Shown: piece by piece, positions 29,078 to 37,397 of the stretch
Layout: each line of letters opens with the position of its first letter
How positions within the stretch are numbered: position 1 is the first letter of the stretch
Notes under the pieces: model-generated
Told to the model about the DNA's origin: nothing
The model's input: the letters and a program-made list of their open reading frames with translations, nothing else
Database searches by the model: none
NCBI RefSeq assembly: GCF_002925845.1
Contig: NZ_PDNI01000005.1
Coordinates: 23,893-87,892, forward strand
Direction of reading: 5' to 3'
From: Roseovarius nitratireducens
GTDB taxonomy: Bacteria > Pseudomonadota > Alphaproteobacteria > Rhodobacterales > Rhodobacteraceae
DNA length: 64,000 bases
Position numbers and translations under genes: made by a program

Positions 29078-30384
29078 ATGACCGTAGGCAAACTGACAGA
29101 TGGTAAGAGCGGCACGATTGCGAAGGCCGAGACGCCCACAAAGGGGTAGCGTTTCATCTGGGACGATCACCGGGACGCACCGCGCGGCTTTGCGTTGCTG
29201 ATCACCGCGGCGGGCGGAAAAGCGTTCGTGCTGCAATACGTGGTGGAGGGAAAACAGCGACGCAAGGTGATCGGCGCATGGCCGACCTAGACGCTCGAAG
29301 CCGCGCGGGCCGAGGCGCGCGAGCTGATGCAAAGGATCGACCGGGGCGACGATCCGCTAGAGGCAAAGAGACGCCGAAAAGCAGGACCGACAATGAGTGA
29401 CCTCGCCAGCGAATGGCTCGACAAACAGACCGGGCTAAAGAGCATCTGGACAATTCGCGGGCTGGTGAAGAACGATATCTTGCCGACGCTTGAGGACTTG
29501 AAGGTTACGGACGTGAGACGCCGCGACGTGATCGACATGGTAGAGGCCAAGGCGGAAAAGGCACCGCGCAGCGCGGCGCAGCTTTTGATCTACACACGTA
29601 GAATTTTGTCCTATGCCGCAGACCGCGAGATTATCTTGGCGAACCCGGTTGCCGATCTGAAACCGACCTCCATCACGGTCAAGGGCCGAAAAACCCGCTC
29701 AAGGCCAAGCCGCGCACCCGAGTGCTGGACCACGACGAAATCCGCGACTTTTGGACCAATTCCGAGACATGCGGGCTGCACCGCCTGACGGCGCTCTGCC
29801 TCAAGCTGGTGCTGGTGACGGGGCAGAGGCCCGGAGAAGTTGCCGGCATGCGCGAGGATGAAACTTCGGGCCGCTGGTGGACGATACCGGCAAGTCGCAG
29901 GGGCAAGACGGAGACGGATCAAGCGGTTTATCTAACCGACACCGCCATGCAGATCATTGCAGACGCCAAGACGGAACTGGAACGCCTGCACAAGCGCAGA
30001 GAAGAGCAGCGGAGCGGTTTTATCTTCGAAGGAAGGCCCGGTGCGCCGATCAAGAATACGGGCCTCGCACAGGCCGTTTTGCGGGTTCGAGAGGCTCTTG
30101 GCGACCGAGGCGTGACGGACGAGCGCGGACGTTGGCGTCCACACGATCTGAGGCGCACCATGCGTACGGAATTGAGCGCTTGCAAGGTGAGGCCGGATAT
30201 AGCCGAGATCGTCACCGGTCATGTGATCCCGGGCATCCGAGGCGTTTATGATCGGCACGACTTCAAAGATGAACGGCAGGCTGCGCTAGAGGCATGGGAC
30301 GCCCGACTATCGCGGATCGTGACCGGACAAGACCCGGACGCGGCGCGGGCCAACAACGTGTTGAGGCTTGAGGTCGCAAAGTGA
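29078..30384 (+). pseudogene. Tyrosine recombinase (phage/island integrase, DUF4102 type), decayed
   Basis: Read through its lesions the gene would encode about 435 residues: an N-terminal DUF4102 arm-binding domain (FIWDDHRDAPRGFALL), a core-binding domain and a catalytic domain with TGQRPGEVAGM, HDLRRTMRTEL and TGHVIPGIRGVYDRHDF holding the Arg-His-Arg-His-Tyr set. Three lesions are visible: TAG at 29147-29149, TAG at 29288-29290, and a one-base loss in an A run at 29689-29693 (five A where six restore the frame GRKNPLKAK). ATG at 29078 follows AAGGGA. The catalytic part from 29722 could still be translated from an internal start. Confidence 0.85.
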
Positions 30385-30441
30385 TATGCCGCAAGATGAC
30401 GGCTATCCTTGGTAGTCGATTTGTCCTGTGAATCGGCCAGC

Positions 30442-30478
30442 AAAAAAAGCCCCCGATGAGCGAGAACCATCTTGGGGC
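30442..30478 (-). terminator. Terminator of the amino-acid ABC transporter operon
   Basis: On the minus strand GCCCC and GGGGC, extended by GATG/CATC pairing with a small bulge, form a hairpin followed by seven T. It lies about 200 bases past the ABC ATPase stop. The rest of the 30385-30676 gap shows no gene I can support. Confidence 0.7.
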
Positions 30479-30676
30479 ACGCTGCCGGACAAGAAGGTTG
30501 TCGCTCATCTGGTGTGAAGCATACGACTTGATCTGACGAAAACTTACGAAGCACCGTCCTCGTTCGCTTGCGGGACATAGGTCACATAAAAACTCTTGAC
30601 CATTCGATGTCTTGAAGTCGGTCACCGGGATGTCAGACCTCAAGCGTGAGTTCTGCAAGGCCCATCCGAACCAAAA

Positions 30677-31480
30677 TCAATGTTGCAGGATTTGCTTCAA
30701 GAATTTTTTCGTTCTTTCGTTCTGTGGGTGGTTGAAAAATGAGACGGGATCACCCTCTTCGACGATCCGGCCCTGATCCATGAACACCACCCGGTCGGCG
30801 ACCTTTCGGGCAAATCCCATCTCGTGGGTCACGCAGATCATGGTCATGCCTTCCCGTGCCAGTTCCGCCATCGTGTCGAGCACTTCGCCGATCATTTCCG
30901 GATCGAGCGCAGAGGTAGGCTCGTCGAACAGCATGATGCGGGGCTGCATGCACAGGGCGCGCGCGATCGCCACGCGCTGCTGCTGCCCTCCTGACAGCTG
31001 GCTGGGGTATTTGTCGGCCTGATCAGGGATCTGCACCTTTTCCAGATAACGCTGCGCCAGCCGCTTGGCCTCGGCGCGCGACGTTCTCCGGACCGACATC
31101 GGCGCGAGCAGGCAATTCTCCATCACGGTCAGATGCGGGAACAGGTTGAACTGCTGGAAACACATGCCGACCTCCGACCGGATCTGGTCGATGTTCTTGA
31201 CATCTTCGGTCAGCGGGATGCCATCGACGATGATATCGCCCTCCTGGTGCTCTTCCAGCCGGTTAATGCACCGGATCAACGTGGATTTTCCCGACCCCGA
31301 AGGACCACATATGACGATCTTCTCGCCGGACCGAACGCTCAGGTTGATATCGGTCAAAACCTGAAAGGTGCCATACCATTTGTTCATTCCCCGGATATCG
31401 ACCATGGTCTTATCCTCGGCGCGGGCGGGTTCGACGGCGATGTCCTGACCTGTTTCCATTGAGTTCGGCATCCTTTTCAT
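30677..31480 (-). CDS. Polar amino-acid ABC transporter, ATP-binding protein
   Basis: Encodes 267 residues. Walker A is [12 protein letters not shown], the signature [13 protein letters not shown], Walker [15 protein letters not shown], and the H-loop [13 protein letters not shown], a pattern typical of the GlnQ/HisP/ArtP group that drives uptake of polar amino acids. A 25-residue N-terminal extension precedes the conserved [12 protein letters not shown] start; an internal ATG at 31405-31407 would remove it. Last gene of a four-gene uptake operon on the minus strand, five bases after the second permease. Confidence 0.93.
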   Translation of the reverse strand: MKRMPNSMETGQDIAVEPARAEDKTMVDIRGMNKWYGTFQVLTDINLSVRSGEKIVICGPSGSGKSTLIRCINRLEEHQEGDIIVDGIPLTEDVKNIDQIRSEVGMCFQQFNLFPHLTVMENCLLAPMSVRRTSRAEAKRLAQRYLEKVQIPDQADKYPSQLSGGQQQRVAIARALCMQPRIMLFDEPTSALDPEMIGEVLDTMAELAREGMTMICVTHEMGFARKVADRVVFMDQGRIVEEGDPVSFFNHPQNERTKKFLKQILQH

Positions 31481-31484
31481 GGGC

Positions 31485-32165
31485 CTAGCGTATGGCGATG
31501 GGGATTCTGATGTGCTCCACCTCGATCCGAGACTGCAAAATAGCGGTCAGTTTCAGAAAGACGATTGATATACCCCAGTAGATCAAGGCAATCGTCGTAA
31601 AGGTTTCGACAGGGGTAAATGTGCGCCCGTTGATCTCATGAGCGGCGTAGGTCAACTCGGCGACGGTGATCATCGACAATAACGAGGATTCCTTGATCAT
31701 CGTCAGGGCAATATTGGTGGCAGGCGGAAATACATAGCTGTAAAGCTGCGGAAAAATGACCCGCCGCATGTAAAATCCGTATTTCAATCCCAGCGCCTTG
31801 GCCGCGTCGAACTGCCCTTGGGAAACAGCCTCCACCCCACCGCGAAAAACCTCGGCGAAATAGGCGCCGCCATAGATCGACAGGCATATGAATCCAGTGG
31901 TTAGACCCGACAACCTGACGCCGTAGAACGGAAGCGCGTAGAACACCATGAAGATCAGGATGAGCAAGGGGATATTGCGCATGACCTCGATATAAGCAAT
32001 CGCGGGCCAGCGCAGCAGCCGGGCTTTCGAAATCCGGAGCAGGCACACGAACACCCCGATACATATCCCGACCGGTATCGCGATCACCGAGATCAGAAGC
32101 GTGTTGAGAATGCCTTCAATCAGGATATCCCGATTGTTCCAGACTGCCATGAAGTCGAACGTCAT
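31485..32165 (-). CDS. Polar amino-acid ABC transporter permease
   Basis: Encodes 226 residues with five or six membrane spans and the EAA loop [19 protein letters not shown] that contacts the ATPase. This places it in the HisM/GltJ family. It follows the other permease by nine bases. Two unlike permease subunits are expected in a heterodimeric importer of this family. Confidence 0.92.
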   Translation of the reverse strand: MTFDFMAVWNNRDILIEGILNTLLISVIAIPVGICIGVFVCLLRISKARLLRWPAIAYIEVMRNIPLLILIFMVFYALPFYGVRLSGLTTGFICLSIYGGAYFAEVFRGGVEAVSQGQFDAAKALGLKYGFYMRRVIFPQLYSYVFPPATNIALTMIKESSLLSMITVAELTYAAHEINGRTFTPVETFTTIALIYWGISIVFLKLTAILQSRIEVEHIRIPIAIR

Positions 32166-32174
32166 TGCTCGCTC

Positions 32175-32837
32175 CTAAAGACGATATTTCATTGAACGAC
32201 GCTGGAGGTATTCTCCGTACTGGCTGACCGAAAAGCAGATGACGAAATATATCAGCGCGGCGAGCAGCAATACTTCGACGGGACGAAAGGTTTCATTGTA
32301 CAGCATCTGCGAGGCACGGGTCAGCTCGACCACCGTGATCGTGGACAAGAGCGGCGTGATCTTGATTACCATGGTGAACTCGTTTACCAGGAGCGGGATC
32401 ACGGAATTGAAAACCTGCGGCAAGATAATCTTGAACCAGATCTTGTGTCTGGCTAGCCCCAACGCCTCGGCGGCTTCCCATTGCCCCTTCGGGATGCGGG
32501 TCAATCCGCCGCGCAGGATCTCGGCGACATAGGCACCGCTGTTGAACCCGACGGCCATCACCCCGGCCGTTAGCGGCCCGACATTGATCCCCGATAGCGG
32601 CGCAAGCGCATAGTAGAATACCAGGATCTGGACCAGCGCAGGCGTTCCGCGGATAAAGCTGCCGTAGATGCCGACAAACTTTCGAACAAGCCAGAACCGG
32701 CTGTTTCGCATCAGCAACAAGGCCGTGCCTACGGCAATCCCGAGGCCACAAGCGAGGAGCCCGACAAAAATCGTATAGAGCGCGCCCCAGAACAATGGCC
32801 CCGTTTTCGGGATGATCTCTATGAATTGCAGGTCCAT
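32175..32837 (-). CDS. Polar amino-acid ABC transporter permease
   Basis: Encodes 220 residues, membrane permease of the HisQ/GltK family. The EAA loop is RIPKGQWEAAEALGLARHK; the RGTPALVQILVFYYAL segment is the usual motif after TM2. It lies about 90 bases after the binding-protein gene, a gap that contains a hairpin-like GCCCCTTC.. repeat, often used to lower expression of membrane genes relative to the binding protein. Confidence 0.92.
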   Translation of the reverse strand: MDLQFIEIIPKTGPLFWGALYTIFVGLLACGLGIAVGTALLLMRNSRFWLVRKFVGIYGSFIRGTPALVQILVFYYALAPLSGINVGPLTAGVMAVGFNSGAYVAEILRGGLTRIPKGQWEAAEALGLARHKIWFKIILPQVFNSVIPLLVNEFTMVIKITPLLSTITVVELTRASQMLYNETFRPVEVLLLAALIYFVICFSVSQYGEYLQRRSMKYRL

Positions 32838-32924
32838 GCTCGATGCTTTCGACTGGATTGGTCAAGGCCCGGAAACCCGCCCCCTCGAAAAGAGGCGGGG
32901 CCCTTCCGGGCGGATGTGCACACT

Positions 32925-33776
32925 TCAGAGAGCGCCTTCGGGCAGGTAATCCTCGGGAATTTCCATCTCGAAGCCGAACCACTTCATCTGCAACTCTTTC
33001 AGGGTTCCCGCCTGATCGAGCTTGGTAATCGCCTCGTTGACACGGTCCCGCAGGTCGGCCCCGTCAGGATGCGCCACCCAGGCAAACACCGTCCCGTTGC
33101 CGATCATGCCGAGCTTGGCGTAGGTGTCCGGGCGCTGCTTTTGCATGGAGGCCAGCGAGAATGACGGTATCGTGCCGATGTCAATCTGGCCGCTGGCCAG
33201 CGCCAGCCGCATGTCGTCTGTCGACTTGAAGCCGCGAATACCAGCAAACCCCGATCCGCCATTTGCCTTCAGCTCCGCGTCTAGGGCTTCAACTTCCTGC
33301 GCCTGGGACGATCCCAGTTCCACGCCGACCAGCTTGCCATTCACGTCGCCAAGGCCGGACATGCTGTCGTCGCCATGCCGTTTGACCAGCATCGTTTGGG
33401 CGACGGCCAGCGGGCGGGTAAAGGCATACTTGTTCACACGATCAGGCTTGATCGCGACCGAGGTCGCAACAAGATCGTATTTCTTGGCCAGAACGCCGGC
33501 CAATATGCCGTCCCAGGGCAGCTGAAGCTGTTCCAGTTCGACCCCCATATCGGCGACAACCAGGTCGAGCACATCCTTGCCATATCCGACGATCTTGCCG
33601 TCTTCGAGATACTCCATCGGCGGATAGGCAACCTCGGTCGCGACCGTGAGCTTGCCACTGGCGATCACGCTGTCCAGGCTGCCTTGGGCAACGGCTGGCG
33701 TGCTCAGCGCCAGGGCGGTGACACAGGCGAACACTCCCCTGGCCAATGCTGTCATGCGAAAATACGTCGGTTTCAT
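32925..33776 (-). CDS. Polar amino-acid ABC transporter, periplasmic binding protein
   Basis: Encodes 283 residues. A signal peptide (MKPTYFRMTALARG, hydrophobic core, ALSTPAVAQG cleavage region) precedes a SBP family 3 domain: VATEVAYPPMEYLEDGKIVGYGKDV at its start and the usual GVELGSSQAQEVEAL and PDGADLRDRVNEAITKL segments. The start at 33774-33776 is chosen because GGAG lies seven bases upstream; the in-frame ATG at 33786 lacks a ribosome site. Ligand unknown; the adjacent ureohydrolase gene suggests an arginine- or guanidino-type compound. Confidence 0.92.
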   Translation of the reverse strand: MKPTYFRMTALARGVFACVTALALSTPAVAQGSLDSVIASGKLTVATEVAYPPMEYLEDGKIVGYGKDVLDLVVADMGVELEQLQLPWDGILAGVLAKKYDLVATSVAIKPDRVNKYAFTRPLAVAQTMLVKRHGDDSMSGLGDVNGKLVGVELGSSQAQEVEALDAELKANGGSGFAGIRGFKSTDDMRLALASGQIDIGTIPSFSLASMQKQRPDTYAKLGMIGNGTVFAWVAHPDGADLRDRVNEAITKLDQAGTLKELQMKWFGFEMEIPEDYLPEGAL

Positions 33777-33814
33777 TTTGGTCTCCATGTTGGTTGATTT
33801 TGGTATTCTCGGGA

Positions 33815-34795
33815 TCAGGAACAGGCTCTTGCGTTCTGTGCCGTTGCGAGGACACACAGCAGTTCGAACATGATGGATACCCCCACCCAGGCCGTTCCAC
33901 CGGACGGATCGAATGGCGGAGAGACTTCGACCAGATCAGCTCCGATCAGGTTGAGCCCGTCAAGCGCCCGAACCATTTGTTGGGCCTGAAAGCTTGTAAA
34001 GCCGCCGATTTCCGGCGTCCCCGTTCCGGGCGCAAAGGACGGGTCGATCCCGTCGATGTCAAAGCTGACATAGGTCTCCCCGCCGCCCACGATCTCTCGC
34101 GCTTCTTCCATGACCGACGGCACGCCACGCTCGAACAGTTCCTCGATTTCGACGATCCTGACTCCCTGGTCCAGCGCCCAGTCGAAATCAGAAGTTTCAT
34201 ATTTCACTCCGCGAATGCCGATCTGGATCGTCCGCTCTGGGTCCAGGAGCCCCTGCTCGATCGCGCGCCGGAACGGGGTGCCATGCGTATACTTGCTGTC
34301 CCCGAAATAGGCATCGTTCATATCGGTATGCGCATCGAAATGAATCATCCCCACGGCCCCCTCGCGGCCCAGCGCACGCAGGATCGGGTAGGAAATCAGA
34401 TGATCCCCCCCCGCCGACAACGGCACAATGCCCTTGTCCGACATCTCGTTGTAGAAACCGGTGATCAGATCGAGGCTTTGCATGAGGTCGATCGGGTTGA
34501 CTGGCGCATCCCCCAGATCGGCGCAATTGACGAGCGCGAAAGGGTTCACGCCGCTGCGCGGATGGGTGGTTCGGATCATCGTGGACAGATCGCGCAGTTG
34601 CCGCGGCCCGTGGCGCGGCCCGGGCCGGTTCGAGGTGCCGCCATCAAAGGGAACCCCGACAATGCCGATATCCGTCTTGGCGGCCCGAGGGCTGTCCAGT
34701 TCCAGATGCGGAAGCCGCATAAAGGTCGGCATCCCGGCAAACCGCGCGGTCTTCATCCCCGGAATGGGCTGAAATTCCGTGTCTTTTGGCTTCAT
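33815..34795 (-). CDS. Ureohydrolase family protein (agmatinase/guanidino-acid hydrolase type)
   Basis: Encodes 326 residues of the arginase/agmatinase superfamily, which hydrolyses guanidino groups to urea. Metal-binding motifs are present: GGDHLISYP, HFDAHTD and SFDIDGIDPSFAPGTGTPE. The family motif GGDHS is GGDHL here, so substrate may differ from arginine or agmatine; guanidinobutyrate, guanidinopropionate or another guanidino compound is plausible. The ATG at 34793-34795 has GGGAG eight bases upstream. It heads the operon with the ABC importer 38 bases downstream, suggesting uptake and hydrolysis of one compound, and is divergent from the LysR gene. Confidence 0.88.
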   Translation of the reverse strand: MKPKDTEFQPIPGMKTARFAGMPTFMRLPHLELDSPRAAKTDIGIVGVPFDGGTSNRPGPRHGPRQLRDLSTMIRTTHPRSGVNPFALVNCADLGDAPVNPIDLMQSLDLITGFYNEMSDKGIVPLSAGGDHLISYPILRALGREGAVGMIHFDAHTDMNDAYFGDSKYTHGTPFRRAIEQGLLDPERTIQIGIRGVKYETSDFDWALDQGVRIVEIEELFERGVPSVMEEAREIVGGGETYVSFDIDGIDPSFAPGTGTPEIGGFTSFQAQQMVRALDGLNLIGADLVEVSPPFDPSGGTAWVGVSIMFELLCVLATAQNARACS

Positions 34796-34897
34796 CAGCC
34801 CCACTCCCTCGTTATGGTATAGCTAGGAGGTTGACACATGCCATCAGTTTAATAAACGTGAACTTATAGAAATTCAGTTTGAGATGTTCATACATAA
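34796..34897. promoter_or_regulatory. Divergent regulatory region between ureohydrolase and LysR genes
   Basis: This 102-base AT-rich gap holds a perfect 11-base palindrome GTTTAATAAAC at 34847-34857 and a TTGACA-like box at 34831-34836. In LysR systems the regulator binds such a site between divergent genes to control its target; that the palindrome is the operator is inference. Confidence 0.45.
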
Positions 34898-35812
34898 ATG
34901 CCAAGTTCGCCAATCGCAGACGTTGACATCAAGCTGTTGCGCGTCTTTTGCACGATCGTGGAATGCGGTGGTTTCGCCTTGGCGCAAGCTGAGCTGAACC
35001 TGTCGCGCTCCACCATCAGCACGCATATGTCCAATCTGGAAACGCGGCTCGGGTTCAAACTGTGCAGTCGCGGGCGTGCCGGGTTCGCGCTGACCGCGCG
35101 AGGCCTGGCGGTGTATGACGCCGCGCGCACCATGCTGTCATCAATCGATGAGTGTCACGCCCAGATAGGGCAGATCAAGGAGCGGATCGTCGGAGAGGTG
35201 GCTATCGGGGTGGTCGACAACCTGATCACCAACACCGAGTGTCGCCTGCGGGATGCGGTCCGCGTCGCAATCACCGCAGCGCAGGATCTGAAAATCGTGC
35301 TGCGGATCGGCCCGCCCGATCATATCGAAGAGCAGCTCGTGCGCGGGCAGGTCCACCTGGCGATCACGCCTCAGTTCCAAGCCCGCAAGGGCGTATCGCA
35401 AGTGCCGCTCTTCGTCGAGAAGCAGCGGCTGGTCTGCGGCAGGGGCCATCCCCTGTTCGATCTGGATGAGGATGAAATGACGCCGGAACTGATCGCAGAG
35501 CAAGGCTCCGTGCGGCGTGGATTTGTGTCACCCCTTACGCCATATTCTTCTTCTTTCAATCGCCCCGCCCTCGCTGTCTCGCATCAGATGGAGGGGATCG
35601 CGCATTTCATACTCAGCGGCAATTACGTCGGCTTCTTGCCCGAAGTCTACGCCCGTTATTGGCTTGAGCGTCACGAAATGCGTATCATTCGGGCTGACCT
35701 CTTCAGTTTTGATGTTCCAATATGTGTATCACGCCATGAAGGCCTACGACACACGCTCGCCGCCGCGCATGTATATGATACTATTCTCAGTGTTCACAAA
35801 GTTTCCGAATAA
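34898..35812 (+). CDS. LysR family transcriptional regulator
   Basis: Encodes 304 residues. The N-terminal winged helix-turn-helix (about 9-68) reads LLRVFCTIVECGGFALAQAEL followed by LSRSTISTHMSNLETRLG; the rest is a LysR substrate-binding domain. It is transcribed away from the ureohydrolase/ABC operon and probably regulates it in response to its substrate. Codon use is less GC-biased than in the left half of the window. Confidence 0.92.
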   Translation: MPSSPIADVDIKLLRVFCTIVECGGFALAQAELNLSRSTISTHMSNLETRLGFKLCSRGRAGFALTARGLAVYDAARTMLSSIDECHAQIGQIKERIVGEVAIGVVDNLITNTECRLRDAVRVAITAAQDLKIVLRIGPPDHIEEQLVRGQVHLAITPQFQARKGVSQVPLFVEKQRLVCGRGHPLFDLDEDEMTPELIAEQGSVRRGFVSPLTPYSSSFNRPALAVSHQMEGIAHFILSGNYVGFLPEVYARYWLERHEMRIIRADLFSFDVPICVSRHEGLRHTLAAAHVYDTILSVHKVSE

Positions 35813-35842
35813 TAAGGAAGTTGTGGTCCAACCCCGAACCTT

Positions 35843-36157
35843 CTACCGCCGTTGGCGGATCTTCGACCACCACTCCGTCACCTTGCCAGCTTCATCCTCG
35901 ATCCGGGCGCGCGGCACCCGCACCGTCTCGGTCCCGAAGGTGCCGGTGAGCTGTCGTTCGCGGTGCCCGTGGCGATAACCCTTCGCAGGGCCGTTGCCTC
36001 GACCGTAACGAAGCCGGCCGAGAAAGAGGGCCAGCTCCTCTTCGAACACGACCTCGATGGTCGCGCGGACGTTCGCCCGCAGTCGATCCTCGATCGGGTC
36101 AAACCCGGCTTCCGCGGACAGTAGCGCAAAGCTCGCAGTATCGGTATTCTGGTTCAT
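35843..36157 (-). pseudogene. IS256/Mutator family transposase, N-terminal fragment
   Basis: Encodes only 104 residues where complete members have about 400. The segment IEDRLRANVRATIEVVFEEEL, then GRLRYGRGNGPAKGYRHGHRERQLTG and the VRVPRARIEDEAGKV motif, is the conserved N-terminal domain; it breaks off at EWWSK and ends at a stop after RQRR. The DDE catalytic domain is absent. ATG at 36155-36157. The upstream leader to about 36245 (with the GTAATCTCCGGGTG segment) also belongs to this IS. Confidence 0.8.
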
Positions 36158-36245
36158 GGCGTGATCTCCCTGGCGGTTGCCACCGCCGGTTGGGTGGTTG
36201 CAAGTCACCCGGAGATTACGCCGCCCTCGAATTTCCACCAACTCC
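35843..36245 (-). mobile_element. Remnant of an IS256-type insertion sequence
   Basis: Contains the start of the transposase and its non-coding leader; the 3' two thirds are missing. Terminal inverted repeats were not found, so limits are approximate. It marks the border between the transporter module and the stress-gene cluster. Confidence 0.6.
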
Positions 36246-36477
36246 GCGCCACGACCTGGTCCATGCGGTTTCAGATACTCAAGCGTCGAAGCGCTCGCCA
36301 AACATTATGGCGACAGTTCTTCCTCGAACCATCCGTCCCAATACTTTTGGAACGCGGAGGCAGCACCGGTGTTGTCATGGCAGAGTTCAGCAAACCGAAA
36401 GAAACTTCTCCAGTGCGAACGCGTGAGCTTCCAGAACCAGTTCTGCCCGCACATTCGTCGCAAGAAAGGCAACCCCG
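36246..36477. other. Gap between IS remnant and stress operon
   Basis: No convincing gene. It holds the EcfG-type promoter listed separately and the leader of the following operon. Reading frames across it have no recognisable protein features. Confidence 0.6.
36349..36373 (+). promoter_or_regulatory. EcfG-type promoter (near match)
   Basis: GGAAC, 16 bases, then TGTT; the -35 is exact and the -10 differs by one base from CGTT. It lies about 105 bases before the 36478 gene and would drive the YqjD/YqjE/DUF3618 operon. Confidence 0.6.
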
Positions 36478-36999
36478 ATGACCGACGAACACAAGGCGAC
36501 AACCTCTGCCTCTTCGAAACAGGCAGACTCAACAATCAAGAGTGTGGCATCCGATATCAAAGCTGCGACCAATCAAAAGTTCGACGAGGCCGTGAAAGAA
36601 GTTCGCACGCAGGCCGATGGCGCAAAGGCGGATGCGGCGAACGAGGTCAACGACGTGGCCACGTCTCTGCGGCGCGCCTCCGAGGACATGCGTGACGGTT
36701 CGGCACAGGAGCGGACGCTTGCACAGATCGCCAGAAGTCTGGCCGACGCCTCGGATGCGATCCGTGACAAGGATCTTGGCGAGATTTCCCAAGATATCAG
36801 GAAGGTTGCCCGCGATAATCCGGTTCTGTTCCTCGGTGGTGCCGCGCTTCTGGGTTTTGCAGCCAGCCGATATGCCAAGGCTTCAGGCAACCACGCGAAC
36901 GGCTCGGACACGCCAAGTTCCATGACTCCGGAGGCACAGGCCAGAGACTTCGTGGGCGAAGGCAATCCGAACACAACGCCCGCTGGTGTCGAAACATGA
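36478..36999 (+). CDS. YqjD/DUF883-like membrane-anchored protein
   Basis: Encodes 173 residues. A long charged amphipathic helix region rich in Ala, Asp and Lys (about 1-110) is followed by one glycine-rich membrane span, PVLFLGGAALLGFAASRYA (about 119-137), and a polar tail. This layout resembles ElaB/YqjD proteins, which sit in the inner membrane and bind ribosomes in E. coli; similarity is by layout, not a firm match. Its TGA is overlapped by the next gene (ATGA). Preceded by an EcfG-type promoter. Confidence 0.65.
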   Translation: MTDEHKATTSASSKQADSTIKSVASDIKAATNQKFDEAVKEVRTQADGAKADAANEVNDVATSLRRASEDMRDGSAQERTLAQIARSLADASDAIRDKDLGEISQDIRKVARDNPVLFLGGAALLGFAASRYAKASGNHANGSDTPSSMTPEAQARDFVGEGNPNTTPAGVET

Positions 37000-37397
37000 C
37001 AACCACGAGCAACCCAAGATCCACCGGTGAGATGATGAACGACCTCCTCGCGAATGTCAGCAGCCTGGTGCGCCATGAGGCGGATCTTGCCCGCACGGAA
37101 ATCGCCGACGACGTGAAGAAGGTTGGCGCATCTTTCGGCACCATGGCGCTGGCTCTTGTTCTGGCGATTACCGGTCTCAACGTTCTCGCCACCTCGCTCG
37201 TCGCGCTGGTAATCTGGGCGGGACTGCCGCCGCTTTGGGCCACTGTCCTTGTCGGCGCGGGCCTGCTTTTGATCGCACTGATCCTGTTTTATTCCGCAAA
37301 GTCCGCTCTGCAACAGATCGGCTTCGTGCCGACTCGCACCGCGCAGAATGTCAAGCGCGATGCCGCAACCATCAAGGACACGTTCAATGACAAATGA
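36996..37397 (+). CDS. Phage-holin-superfamily / YqjE-like membrane protein
   Basis: Encodes 133 residues with two long membrane spans (about 48-72 and 78-100) after an N-terminal helix LLANVSSLVRHEADLARTEI. This is the Actino_Holin-X/YqjE family layout (PF07332). The name holin reflects sequence family only; no lysis function is implied. It is coupled by overlap to the genes on both sides, the same arrangement as yqjD-yqjE in enterobacteria. Confidence 0.8.
   Translation: MTTTSNPRSTGEMMNDLLANVSSLVRHEADLARTEIADDVKKVGASFGTMALALVLAITGLNVLATSLVALVIWAGLPPLWATVLVGAGLLLIALILFYSAKSALQQIGFVPTRTAQNVKRDAATIKDTFNDK

Larger units (their letters stand above)
28846..36245. mobile_element. Candidate integrated region, left end at the tRNA-Arg fragment (minimal extent)
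   Basis: The left limit is the half tRNA at 28846-28895; a recombinase pseudogene follows directly, then a transporter module and an IS remnant. Gene density falls and sequence is visibly less GC-rich than on the left. The right attachment site (a full tRNA-Arg(UCU) on the minus strand) is not in the window, so the true right end, possibly beyond 64 kb, is unknown; the end given only marks the last mobile remnant. Confidence 0.45.

Noticed and set aside
35830-35841. 12-base match AACCCCGAACCT to the tRNA-Arg T-arm region, possible second attachment site
   Set aside because: Any of about 39 twelve-mers from the tRNA fragment could match by chance in 64 kb on two strands with sizeable probability, and no longer match or tRNA structure surrounds it.
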